34,966 nucleotides of DNA, taken from positions 1 through 34,966 of the forward strand of contig CAYPOY010000008.1 of assembly GCA_964412395.1 (NCBI GenBank), written 5' to 3'. Positions 1 to 6,916 of this stretch are shown piece by piece. The stretch comes from CAYPOY01 sp964412395. Lineage in GTDB: Bacteria > Chloroflexota > Anaerolineae > B4-G1. Position 1 is the stretch's first letter. The number at the start of each line of letters is the position of its first letter. Below the pieces are notes generated by a model. It did not search any database and was not told the origin of the DNA. It saw only the letters and a list, made by a program, of their open reading frames with translations. The translations under genes and the position numbers were made by a program.

Positions 1-1
1 G

Positions 2-481
2 TTGCTTCAGCCTCCGTCCTCAAATTTGCGAAATCTTGGTGAGGGTATCGAGCACATCGCCAACACCCGGATGGCAGGAGTACTGGTGCAGCGGATGCTC
101 GCCGGGGGACGGGAGGTGATCCTGGGCGGCAAGCGCGATCCGAGTTTCGGGCCAGTGGTGATGTTCGGGTTGGGCGGGGTGTACGTGGAGGTGTTCGAGG
201 ACGTCGCATTTCGTCTGGCCCCGCTGACCCACGAGGAGGCCGAGGAAATGGTCTCTGAGGTGCAAGGGAGCCGCCTGCTGCGGGGCGTGCGCGGCGAACA
301 GCCGGCGGACGTGGGGGCAGTTGTCGAGGCGCTGCTGGGGCTGTCGTGCTTCCTGGTCGAATGTCCCGAGGTCGTGGAGGTTGACGTCAACCCACTGCTC
401 GTGTTTGAGCAGGGTGTGGCAGCGGTGGACGCACGGGTGGTGGTCGGGACACGCCGCCGTGGACGGGTGGCGCTGGGATAG
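2..481 (+). CDS. ADP-forming acyl-CoA synthetase, ATP-grasp end (5' partial)
   Basis: This is the C-terminal part of an acyl-CoA (acetate-CoA) ligase of the ADP-forming type, which couples acyl-CoA cleavage to ATP synthesis. What is visible is the ATP-grasp beta domain: a V-L-V-Q-R-M strand, then GGKRDPSFGPVVMFGLGG (about residues 40-57 of the fragment), the ligand loop typical of this family, an EVFEDVAFRLAPL segment, and near the end the V-D-V-N-P-L metal-binding motif. The gene runs in from outside the window, so its start, CoA-binding domain and phospho-His domain cannot be seen. The first 20 or so residues fit the family less well and may reflect the contig end. It stops 20 bp before the ffh promoter. 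The family call is confident; the acyl substrate is unknown. Confidence 0.85.
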   Translation: MLQPPSSNLRNLGEGIEHIANTRMAGVLVQRMLAGGREVILGGKRDPSFGPVVMFGLGGVYVEVFEDVAFRLAPLTHEEAEEMVSEVQGSRLLRGVRGEQPADVGAVVEALLGLSCFLVECPEVVEVDVNPLLVFEQGVAAVDARVVVGTRRRGRVALG

Positions 482-500
482 TGGTCAGACGCCAGAAAAC

Positions 501-529
501 TTGACGAAACAGGGTTTTTACATTACAAT
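501..529 (+). promoter_or_regulatory. sigma-70-type promoter of ffh
   Basis: A -35 box TTGACG (501-506) and a -10 box TACAAT (524-529) are separated by exactly 17 bp, 37 bp before the ffh ATG. The same two hexamers with the same spacing recur at 25594-25622. No strong Shine-Dalgarno sequence precedes the ffh start. Confidence 0.75.
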
Positions 530-565
530 CGCCTCACGTATTGGTAGGCCGCCAGTCGAAGTGCA

Positions 566-1894
566 ATGTTTGAGAATCTGACCGACAAACTCCAGGCCGT
601 CTTTCGGCGGCTGGGCAAGCGCGGTATCCTGCGTGAAGCCGACGTAGACGAGGTGCTGCGCGAGATTCGCCTGGCGCTGCTGGAGGCCGACGTACATTAC
701 AAAGTGGTCAAAGACTTCGTCAGCCGCGTGCGCGAGCGGGCCGTCGGCGTCGAAATCACTAAAAGCCTCAGCCCTGCCCAGCAAGTGGTCAAGATCGTCC
801 ACGAGGAACTGGTTGAAACGCTAGGCGAGCCAGGGCGGCTGGAGCTGAAGGGGCCTGCGCCCTACGTCATTATGCTGGTCGGGCTGCAGGGCTCGGGTAA
901 GACGACGACGGTGGCAAAACTGTCCCGGTATCTCAAGCGAGGCAGTCACCTGCCGCTGATGGTGGCCAGCGACACCTATCGCCCAGCCGCCATAATGCAA
1001 CTGGAGGTGTTGGGTCGCCAACTGGAACTGCCAGTCCACAGCGAGGGGCAGCACGTCTCACCGCCTCGGATCTGCGCCAATGGTGTCCTCGAGGCACGCC
1101 GGCGAGGATACGATGTGGTTGTTCTCGACACCGCCGGCCGCCTCCAGATTGACCAGGAGATGATGGCCGAGTTGGAGGCTGTCAAGCGGGCGGTAAAGCC
1201 GGTCGAGACGCTCCTGGTGGCTGACGCGATGACGGGGCAAGAGGCAGTGAATGTCGCGGCTGGCTTTCATCAGCGCGTCGGGTTGACCGGGCTGATACTG
1301 ACCAAAGTGGACGGCGATGCCCGAGGGGGAGCGGCCATCAGCATGCGGGCCGTCACCGGCGTGCCGATCAAATTCCTGGGCACGGGTGAGAAGACTGATG
1401 CGCTGGAAGTCTTCCATCCCGACCGGCTGGCCTCCCGCATCCTGGGGATGGGGGACGTGCTGACGCTCATCGAGCGGGCAGAGGCCGCCTTAGACCAGGA
1501 GCAGGCCGAGCGCCTTGAGCGCAAGTTGCGCGAGGCCAGTTTCGACCTGGAGGATTTCCTGGAGCAGTTACAGCAGGTCAGACAGATGGGGCCGCTGAGC
1601 CAGATTCTTGGCATGGTGCCCGGGATGGGCAGGTTGGCCCAGGACATATCGCCTGATGTCACTGATCGACAGTTCAAGCATATTGAGGCGATCGTCCTTT
1701 CGATGACGCCGGAGGAGCGGCGTAACCCTCGCATACTCAATGCCAGCCGCAAGAAGCGCATCGCTCGCGGCAGCGGCACGACGGTGCAGGAGGTGAATGC
1801 GCTGTTGAAGCAGTTCCGCCAGATGCAGCGGATGATGAAGCAATTGGGGAAGGGGAAGGGGGGCATGCGGGGGTTGATGCGGGTGTTGGGGTAG
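566..1894 (+). CDS. ffh: Signal recognition particle protein Ffh
   Basis: Ffh is the GTPase of the signal recognition particle. It binds the SRP RNA and signal peptides of nascent proteins and docks with FtsY at the membrane. The protein has 442 residues, normal for the family. The N domain is the helical first 95 residues or so. The G domain has the P-loop GLQGSGKTTT (about 106-115), DTAGR (about 188-192) and TKVDGDARGG (about 246-255). The C-terminal M domain is rich in Met, Gln and Lys with the GMVPGMG and MTPEERRNP landmarks, and ends in the usual basic Met/Gly-rich tail. The segment after the P-loop is slightly unusual (SDTYRPAAI followed by HSEGQHVSPPRI). A consensus promoter lies just upstream. 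Its RNA partner is at 22884-23152 in this window. Confidence 0.97.
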   Translation: MFENLTDKLQAVFRRLGKRGILREADVDEVLREIRLALLEADVHYKVVKDFVSRVRERAVGVEITKSLSPAQQVVKIVHEELVETLGEPGRLELKGPAPYVIMLVGLQGSGKTTTVAKLSRYLKRGSHLPLMVASDTYRPAAIMQLEVLGRQLELPVHSEGQHVSPPRICANGVLEARRRGYDVVVLDTAGRLQIDQEMMAELEAVKRAVKPVETLLVADAMTGQEAVNVAAGFHQRVGLTGLILTKVDGDARGGAAISMRAVTGVPIKFLGTGEKTDALEVFHPDRLASRILGMGDVLTLIERAEAALDQEQAERLERKLREASFDLEDFLEQLQQVRQMGPLSQILGMVPGMGRLAQDISPDVTDRQFKHIEAIVLSMTPEERRNPRILNASRKKRIARGSGTTVQEVNALLKQFRQMQRMMKQLGKGKGGMRGLMRVLG

Positions 1895-1897
1895 GTT

Positions 1898-1932
1898 GCA
1901 AGAAGCAAGAGGCAGGAAGCAGGAGGCAGGGA
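1898..1932 (+). repeat. Degenerate heptanucleotide tract (GCARGAR units)
   Basis: Five consecutive 7-nt units (for example GCAAGAA and GCAGGAG), each differing from the next at one or two positions, fill the gap between the ffh stop and the following small gene. The GGAGG in this tract sits at Shine-Dalgarno distance from the ATG at 1932, so the repeat may provide the ribosome binding site of the antitoxin-like gene. Confidence 0.8.
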
Positions 1933-2102
1933 TGGAAGCGTATGAATTTCAGGCCCGGGTAGCACCTGATGGGAGACTGGTTGTGCCAGAAGCTTTCGCC
2001 CCCAAGTTGTTGCAGCAACCGGTTGTTCGGGTGATTGTTTTGCTTGGCGAACCGCCAGGAATGTGCGAAGAGCGGGCCTGGTCACGCCTGACGGCCAAGT
2101 AA
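1932..2102 (+). CDS. Small antitoxin-like protein
   Basis: A 56-residue ORF starting M-E-A-Y-E-F-Q-A-R-V, with the strand pattern EFQARVAPDGRLVVPEAF followed by VVRVIVLLGE. This alternation is like the short swapped-beta or DUF-type antitoxins that precede MazF/PemK toxins. An in-frame GTG/ATG-like upstream extension would be translated from the heptamer repeat, so the ATG at 1932 with GGAGG five bases upstream is preferred. It lies 52 bp upstream of a truncated MazF-like toxin gene on the same strand, which supports the antitoxin reading. Family assignment is by shape and context only; no catalytic motif exists to check. Confidence 0.55.
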   Translation: MEAYEFQARVAPDGRLVVPEAFAPKLLQQPVVRVIVLLGEPPGMCEERAWSRLTAK

Positions 2103-2154
2103 TTCTTTGCTGGCTATAGATACTGACGCGATCTACAATCAACCTGAGTGAGCG

Positions 2155-2298
2155 ATGAAACGCTACCAGCCGGGCGAGATTGTTTTGTTGCTGTTTCCTT
2201 TCACAGATATGGGAGGGGCGAAGCGCCGTCCGGCGCTGGTACTGCTGGATACTGGAGACATCGATATCGTGGTTGCACGGGTGCTGTTGGTTAGATAA
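2155..2298 (+). pseudogene. Truncated MazF/PemK-like toxin
   Basis: A 47-codon ORF starting ATG-AAA-CGC. Its product begins M-K-R-Y-Q-P-G-E-I-V-L-L-L-F-P-F, then contains a KRRPALVLLD segment. This is the N-terminal signature of MazF/PemK ribonuclease toxins: an MKRGDIVLVPFP-like strand, then the K-R-R-P-A-L-V-L core with the conserved Arg. MazF proteins are usually about 100-130 residues, so more than half is missing. Reading ends at TAA (2296-2298), 73 bp before rpsP. I found no continuation of the domain in the other frames downstream. With an intact antitoxin-like gene 52 bp upstream, it looks like a decayed toxin-antitoxin pair. It could alternatively be a short functional variant, but that is unlikely. 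Confidence 0.65.
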
Positions 2299-2371
2299 GG
2301 GTGATTTCGATGAGCGATATTTTGAGGCCCTGCGTTTTCCCCAATCTACCAAACACAACGACAGGAGGAAT

Positions 2372-2821
2372 ATGGTCAAAATGCGATTGCGGCGCGTAGG
2401 CGCCAAGAAGCAACCCAGTTACCGGGTAGTAGTGGCCGATGCGCGGTCTCCCCGCGATGGACGGTTCATCGAGACTATCGGCTTCTACAACCCGCGCACT
2501 GAACCGGAAACAGTGACGATCAAAGAAGGCCGGGCGTTGCACTGGTTGAACGTCGGGGCGCAACCCACTAAGGCAGTGGCCCGGTTGCTGAAGAAGCAGG
2601 GTACACTGGCCCGCTTCGAGCGGCTTAAGCAGGGCGAGTCCCTGGAAACGCTGGTGACCGAGGCGGAGGAAGCGGCCCAGGCTGTGCCGGAGATTAGCCC
2701 CAGGACCCGCCGGGAACATGCAATGCCTGTGGCGGAAGAACCGGCTGTAGAGCCAGAAACGGCGCTTCCTGAGGCCGAAGGTGAGGCTGAGGAGGTAGGG
2801 ACAGAAGAGATAGAAGAATAG
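2372..2821 (+). CDS. rpsP: 30S ribosomal protein S16 with acidic tail
   Basis: S16 is a small-subunit ribosomal protein needed for 30S assembly. The start at 2372 is chosen because a strong AGGAGGA lies at 2363-2369 and the protein then begins MVKMRLRRVG; the open frame extends upstream only by chance. The S16 core (KMRLRRVGAKKQPSYRVV, RDGRFIETIGFYNPR, GAQPTKAVARLLKKQG) fills about residues 1-90. The remaining 55-60 residues form a Glu/Pro/Ala-rich, highly acidic tail absent from short S16 proteins (about 80-90 residues) but common as a variable extension in some phyla. Followed by khpA and rimM, the classic ffh-rpsP-khpA-rimM order. Confidence 0.96.
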   Translation: MVKMRLRRVGAKKQPSYRVVVADARSPRDGRFIETIGFYNPRTEPETVTIKEGRALHWLNVGAQPTKAVARLLKKQGTLARFERLKQGESLETLVTEAEEAAQAVPEISPRTRREHAMPVAEEPAVEPETALPEAEGEAEEVGTEEIEE

Positions 2822-2832
2822 TCATTTCCTGT

Positions 2833-2860
2833 CGCAGTGGAATTCTGCTCCTCCACTGCG
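2833..2860 (+). terminator. Hairpin between rpsP and khpA
   Basis: CGCAGTGGA (2833-2841) and TCCACTGCG (2852-2860) form a perfect 9-bp stem with a 10-nt loop. There is no T-run after it, so it may be an attenuator or mRNA-stability hairpin that tunes rpsP against the downstream genes. Confidence 0.4.
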
Positions 2861-2929
2861 TCTCCGTACCGTTCACAGCATCCGCGACAACGGATTTCTC
2901 TACGTCTACTTCAAGAAGGAGGAGCAACA

Positions 2930-3166
2930 ATGGCTTCGATGAAAGATTTGGTTGAATTCATTGCCAAGTCACTGGTGGACGATCCGTCCCAGGTGTACGT
3001 CTCCGAGATTGAGGGCGAGAACTCGGTGATCCTGGAACTGCGGGTCGGCCCGGAGGACATGGGCCGCATGATCGGCAAGGGTGGGCGTACAGTGAACGCC
3101 ATACGCACGCTCATCCGGGTGCTCGCTGCCAAGCAGGGGAAGCGGGTCACCCTCGAAATCGTCTAA
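2930..3166 (+). CDS. khpA: KH-domain RNA-binding protein KhpA
   Basis: KhpA (YlqC family) is a small RNA-binding protein that partners KhpB/Jag and affects cell division and translation in Gram-positive bacteria. The 78-residue product begins MASMKDLVEFIAKSLVD, with an AAGGAGGAG ribosome site at 2916-2924. The KH signature GRMIGKGGRTVNAIRTL (GxxGxxGR-type loop, about residues 46-62) is intact, as is the closing hydrophobic strand. The open frame extends about 90 bp upstream but without a good ribosome site. It sits between rpsP and rimM, as in many Firmicutes and Chloroflexota. Confidence 0.93.
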   Translation: MASMKDLVEFIAKSLVDDPSQVYVSEIEGENSVILELRVGPEDMGRMIGKGGRTVNAIRTLIRVLAAKQGKRVTLEIV

Positions 3167-3221
3167 GCACCGATGGGTGCTGCGATACAACGCGATGGTG
3201 GGGGGCTCAGGGGGAGCGCGA

Positions 3222-3755
3222 ATGCCTGAGCCCTGCTACTTAGTGGTCGGGCGAGTATTGCGGCCGCACGGCGTACGGGGTGAGCTGCGCGTCGAAATCA
3301 TCACCGACTACCCCGAGCGTCTGGGGCAGTACACCGATTTTTACCTGGCCTCCCCTGATTCCCCCGAAGCGGTGCAGCGCTATCCGGTAGAAAAGTTGCG
3401 CCAGCACGGAGGAGCGTTATTACTGAAATTGGGCGGTTGCGACGACCGGAACAGTGCTGATGAGCTGCGTGGCATGCTCGTGCAGATACCGATCGAGGAG
3501 GCCGTGCCGCTTGAGGAAGGGGAGTATTATCATTTTCAACTCATCGGCGTGAGGGTGGAGACGGAGAGCGGCGAGTGGCTGGGCCAGGTAGTCAAAGTGC
3601 TGGAGACTGGAGCCAACGACGTTTACGTCGTGCGTGGACCGTGGGGCGAGGTGCTCTTGCCAGCCGTGGATAACGTGGTACTTGAACTCGACCTGGAGTC
3701 GAAGCGGATGGTGGTGCACCTGCTGCCGGGCATGTTGGCAGAGGACGAGGGATGA
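3222..3755 (+). CDS. rimM: 16S rRNA processing protein RimM
   Basis: RimM binds S19 and helps mature the 30S head. The 177-residue product has the N-terminal beta-barrel with V-G-R-V-L-R-P-H-G-V-R-G-E-L-R-V (about residues 9-24), then a PRC-barrel domain marked by EEGEYYHFQLIG, LGQVVKV and TGANDVYVV. The ATG at 3222 is chosen because the family normally starts just a few residues before the GRVLRPHG strand, and a GGGGGA ribosome site precedes it; a GTG at 3177 is in frame but would add 15 atypical residues. The stop overlaps the dprA start (ATGA at 3752-3755), implying translational coupling. Confidence 0.95.
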   Translation: MPEPCYLVVGRVLRPHGVRGELRVEIITDYPERLGQYTDFYLASPDSPEAVQRYPVEKLRQHGGALLLKLGGCDDRNSADELRGMLVQIPIEEAVPLEEGEYYHFQLIGVRVETESGEWLGQVVKVLETGANDVYVVRGPWGEVLLPAVDNVVLELDLESKRMVVHLLPGMLAEDEG

Positions 3756-4861
3756 ACGACCTGCGTTACTGGGTAGGGTTCAACATTGTGCGTGGTATCG
3801 GCCCGACACGGCTACGGGCACTGCTTGACTACTTCGGGGACGTGGAACGAGCCTGGCATGCCCCGGCCGAGGAACTGTGTAGCGCAGGGCTGGATCGCCG
3901 CTCGCTGCAGAACCTGCTGGCGGCCCGGGCTGCGCTCGATCTGGACCGGGAGTTGCAGCAGATCGCCGCTGTTGGCGCGCAAGTGCTCACGTGGGAAAGC
4001 CCCGGCTATCCCCGCCTGCTTCGCGAAATCGCCGACCCGCCGCCTGTGCTTTATGTCAAGGGTGCAATAACGGAGGAGGATGCCTGGGCGGTGGCAGTCG
4101 TCGGCACGCGGCGGGCTTCGGCCTACGGACGGCAAGTGACCCGCCAACTGACCACTGCGCTAGCGCGCAGTGGTATCACCGTCGTCAGCGGCTTGGCGCG
4201 AGGGATTGATGGCGAGGCACACCGAGCGGCACTTCAGGCTGGGGGCCGTACCATTGCCGTGCTGGGCTGCGGCATTGACCGAATCTACCCGCCGGAGCAC
4301 CGCAAGTTGGCCGGGGAAATCATCGCACGGGGGGCGCTGGTCAGCGACTACCCACTGCGTACGCCGCCAGAGGGACCCAACTTTCCACCCCGCAACCGCA
4401 TCATCAGCGGACTCAGCTTGGGCGTACTCGTCACCGAGGCGGGAGTACGGAGCGGGGCACTAATCACCGCCGGCTACGCAGGCGAGCAAGGGCGGGATGT
4501 CTTCGCTGTGCCAGGCTCTATTCTGATGCGCGGCAGCGCCGGTACCAACGCGCTTATCCAGGATGGGGCTAAGGTCGTGCTCCGCCCGGAGGACATCCTG
4601 GAGGAACTGAACCTGACGATGGTAACCGAGCAGGCGGAAGCACGTCAGGTGCTCCCGGCCGACGAGACGGAGGCGGCGCTGTTGGCCCACCTTTCGGCGG
4701 AGCCGACCCACGTGGACGAACTGCGGCGGCAGGTGGGACTGCCAATCGCGCAGGTGACCAGCACGCTGGCGCTGATGGAGTTGAAGGGGATGGTGCGCCA
4801 GATGGGCGGGATGAAATACGTCGTGGCCCGCGAGCCAGGCGTAGAGTACGTGGTAGAGTGA
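3752..4861 (+). CDS. dprA: DNA-processing protein DprA
   Basis: DprA binds incoming single-stranded DNA during natural transformation and loads RecA. The 369-residue protein has an N-terminal helical SAM/HhH-like part (about residues 1-75), then the Rossmann-like core with V-A-V-V-G-T-R-R-A-S (about 114-123), SGLARGIDGEAH (about 146-157), the CGIDRIYPPEH loop, NFPPRNRIISGLS and TEAGVRSGALITA. A C-terminal winged-helix domain (about 300-360) includes LLAHLSAEPTHVDEL and ends in MGGMKYV. All core motifs are intact. Its stop codon lies inside the first unit of a heptamer repeat. Other transformation genes are not in this window. Confidence 0.96.
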   Translation: MNDLRYWVGFNIVRGIGPTRLRALLDYFGDVERAWHAPAEELCSAGLDRRSLQNLLAARAALDLDRELQQIAAVGAQVLTWESPGYPRLLREIADPPPVLYVKGAITEEDAWAVAVVGTRRASAYGRQVTRQLTTALARSGITVVSGLARGIDGEAHRAALQAGGRTIAVLGCGIDRIYPPEHRKLAGEIIARGALVSDYPLRTPPEGPNFPPRNRIISGLSLGVLVTEAGVRSGALITAGYAGEQGRDVFAVPGSILMRGSAGTNALIQDGAKVVLRPEDILEELNLTMVTEQAEARQVLPADETEAALLAHLSAEPTHVDELRRQVGLPIAQVTSTLALMELKGMVRQMGGMKYVVAREPGVEYVVE

Positions 4862-4926
4862 AACGTGATTCGTGAAACGTGAGAGGGTTACGTTTCACGT
4901 TTCGCGTTTTACGTCTTGCGTTTCGA
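4858..4926 (+). repeat. Inverted heptanucleotide tracts (GTGAAAC / GTTTCAC)
   Basis: Four GTGAAAC-type units (4858-4885) are followed after 6 bp by five GTTTCAC-type units (4892-4926), so the two arrays are inverted copies of the same heptamer. CGTGAAACGT (4871-4880) and ACGTTTCACG (4890-4899) can form a perfect 10-bp stem. The first unit contains the dprA stop codon. The structure may terminate dprA transcription, although the following sequence is only moderately T-rich. Confidence 0.8.
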
Positions 4927-4961
4927 TCAGCCGATTGCTCGTGTTGTTAGTGAGGAAGAGA

Positions 4962-6002
4962 GTGGCATCATTCTTCGCGTTGATTATGGCCGGGGGGGTC
5001 GGGACGCGACTGTGGCCCCTCAGCCGTCGCAATCGTCCCAAGCAATCACTCAAGCTGGTCGGGGAGCGCACTATGTTCGAGCACGCGGTGGGCCGGCTCG
5101 CTCCCCTATTCCAACCGGAGCAGATTTTCGTCGTCGCGGGTGCCGAGCACGTAGCATCCCTGGCAGCGCAAGCACCGGAACTGCCGCCGGAGAATTTCAT
5201 CGTCGAACCGGAGGGCCGTGGTACTGCTCCTTGCATCGGGCTGGGGGCGATCCACCTTCGCCAGCAGGACCCAGAGGCAATTATGGCGGTGCTCACCGCC
5301 GATCACTTCATCGCCGACACAGCGCGCTTCTGCCAGGTGCTGGCAGCAGCGGCATTGGTCGCTGAAGAGGGCCACCTGGTCACGCTGGGCATCACGCCTT
5401 TGTTTCCCTCAACCGGCTTCGGCTACGTTGAGCAGGGGGAGCGCCTGGGCACGGTGGAGGGCTTTCAGGTCTTCCACGCCGAGCGATTCACTGAGAAGCC
5501 AAGCCTGGAAACGGCGCTTCATATGGTCGAGAGTGGCGAGTACTCGTGGAACAGCGGCATGTTCATCTGGCGGGTGGATCGCATCCTGGAGGAGTTCCAG
5601 CGTCAGATGCCCGAGTGTTATGTGCAACTGGCGGAGGTAGAAGCGGCGCTGGATACACCTGGTTATGAGCCGACGCTGAGCCGCGTCTGGCCCCAGGTCG
5701 CCAGGCAGACAATTGACTACGGCGTGATGGAGGGTGCTGAGGACGTGGGCAGTTGGGATAGCCTTTCGGAGTTGCTGCCGGCCGACAAGGAAGGGAACAT
5801 CGTCGTCGGCCCACACATGGGGATTGATACGCGGGACACGCTGGTTTTCGGCGGGAAGCGGCTCATCGCTACCATTGGACTGGAAGGGATGGTGATCGTG
5901 GATACGGAGGATGCTCTGTTGGTCTGTCCCAGGGAACGAGAGCAGGAGGTGCGGGCGATTGTGAGGCGGCTGAAGGAGGATGGGCGCAGCGAATGGCTGT
6001 AA
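4962..6002 (+). CDS. manC: Mannose-1-phosphate guanylyltransferase
   Basis: The enzyme makes GDP-mannose from mannose-1-phosphate and GTP for glycan and glycoprotein synthesis. The start is placed at GTG 4962, preceded by a GAGG, giving M-A-S-F-F-A-L-I-M-A-G-G; an ATG at 4872 is in frame but would translate the upstream repeat. The 346-residue protein has the nucleotidyltransferase signature AGGVGTRLWPLSR (about 10-22), the RPKQ lysine, the FTEKP loop (176-180) and the NSGMF motif (about 197-201) typical of hexose-1-phosphate guanylyltransferases. It is the short form with a C-terminal beta-helix tail and no fused phosphomannose isomerase domain. Its stop overlaps the next gene by 10 bp. Confidence 0.92.
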   Translation: MASFFALIMAGGVGTRLWPLSRRNRPKQSLKLVGERTMFEHAVGRLAPLFQPEQIFVVAGAEHVASLAAQAPELPPENFIVEPEGRGTAPCIGLGAIHLRQQDPEAIMAVLTADHFIADTARFCQVLAAAALVAEEGHLVTLGITPLFPSTGFGYVEQGERLGTVEGFQVFHAERFTEKPSLETALHMVESGEYSWNSGMFIWRVDRILEEFQRQMPECYVQLAEVEAALDTPGYEPTLSRVWPQVARQTIDYGVMEGAEDVGSWDSLSELLPADKEGNIVVGPHMGIDTRDTLVFGGKRLIATIGLEGMVIVDTEDALLVCPREREQEVRAIVRRLKEDGRSEWL

Positions 6003-6709
6003 GCCTGGACGACTTCGACCCCTACGTAGTCGCCGACCACGACATCACCGAAGAGGATCTCGACCGGGTGGTGCGCTACCTGCGGCTGTTACAGGGCCCT
6101 GACACACTTGCATTAGAGGACATTGCTCTGGGTGGCTACTACGGCACCAGCGCGCTCTTGCACGAGGTGGTAGAACTAGACATCCTGTTGGAGCGGGAGC
6201 CGGGGCTGTTGGAGATGGATCGGGATGCCATCCTGGCTTTCTGGCACGCCAATGAGGATGTACACACCAGAGCGCTGGCAATCGAGTACAGGTATCTGGG
6301 CGACGTAATTCAGTGCCTGTTCAATGTAACGGTGGGCATCGGAGCCCTGATCGTAGCCAATGCATCGGATTGGGATCTGGAGCTCCTGGTTGAGTCGGAC
6401 GTAGAGATCCCGCTGTTCAAGCCCGACGATGAGCAGGTCAGGCGGGCCTCGGATCTACTGGCCCGCTTACAGGCCGTGAATAGGGAGGGGGTAATATGGA
6501 GACGAGATTCCGACTGTTGGAAAAGTGGTTCAGGGACGAGGGGCGCTGGCAGGTCTGGGGGACGGTATATGAGAATTGCGACCCTGAGTCCCGGGGTCAG
6601 ACGCTGCTGCTCCGTACCATTCCCGACGATGATCGCCGCACAGCACGCTTTTTCAGCGCTCGCATTCGTGAACTTTCCCCTGGTATCGAGGAGGCCGAAC
6701 GTCTCATAG
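5993..6709 (+). CDS. Uncharacterised helical protein, long overlap with next gene
   Basis: Not recognised. The ORF overlaps manC by 10 bp, suggesting co-translation. The first 165 residues or so look like a genuine acidic, helical protein (ALLHEVVELDILLEREPGLL, then an A-N-E-D-V-H-T-R-A-L-A-I-E-Y-R-Y-L helix). From about codon 166 the composition changes abruptly to Arg/Gly/Ser/Cys-rich sequence, exactly where it begins to overlap the next gene in another frame. The real product therefore probably ended near 6490-6500, with the original stop lost by mutation or sequencing error, or the protein has acquired an overprinted tail. The HEVVELDILLE stretch is reminiscent of other uncharacterised helical proteins but no function is proposed. 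Confidence 0.65.
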   Translation: MAVSLDDFDPYVVADHDITEEDLDRVVRYLRLLQGPDTLALEDIALGGYYGTSALLHEVVELDILLEREPGLLEMDRDAILAFWHANEDVHTRALAIEYRYLGDVIQCLFNVTVGIGALIVANASDWDLELLVESDVEIPLFKPDDEQVRRASDLLARLQAVNREGVIWRRDSDCWKSGSGTRGAGRSGGRYMRIATLSPGVRRCCSVPFPTMIAAQHAFSALAFVNFPLVSRRPNVS

Positions 6710-6909
6710 ACGAGTCCTACCCCATTCGTTTCCGCGTCCTCCCCGAGATTCGTACCGTAGAGGGCGCGAGCCACCGCGAGATACGCGCCCGGCTGTGGGA
6801 CATCATCTTCGAGGAGATGGAGGAGCGGAGAGCGAAACATCGGGTAGAATACCCCGTGCTTGAGCCAGCCTACGTGGCGCTGCGCGAAGGATCAGAGGAT
6901 AAAGACTGA
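6496..6909 (+). CDS. Uncharacterised small protein upstream of topA
   Basis: Not recognised. A 137-residue protein starting METRFRLLEKWFRDEG with GGAGGGGG 6-13 bases upstream, so the start looks firm. It is charged and soluble, with WGTVYENCDP, DDDRRTARFF and R-V-L-P-E-I-R-T-V-E-G-A-S-H-R-E-I segments and no signal peptide or membrane span. Codon composition is like that of its neighbours. It ends 7 bp before the topA start, and GAGG at 6908-6911, overlapping its stop, is the topA ribosome site, so the two are probably co-transcribed. It overlaps the previous ORF by 214 nt. Confidence 0.75.
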   Translation: METRFRLLEKWFRDEGRWQVWGTVYENCDPESRGQTLLLRTIPDDDRRTARFFSARIRELSPGIEEAERLIDESYPIRFRVLPEIRTVEGASHREIRARLWDIIFEEMEERRAKHRVEYPVLEPAYVALREGSEDKD

Positions 6910-6916
6910 GGCTGAC

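Noticed and set aside
1270..2406. Long minus-strand ORF of 378 codons opposite ffh and the TA pair
   Set aside because: It is antisense to confidently identified genes, is Ser/Arg/Pro-rich without recognisable domains, and is explained by the GC-rich codon use of the real genes.
2833..2860. Classical intrinsic terminator after rpsP
   Set aside because: The stem is good but no T-tract follows and khpA/rimM usually share the transcript, so only a hairpin is claimed.
4858..4926. CRISPR array
   Set aside because: Units are 7 nt and contiguous with no spacers, and no cas genes are present.
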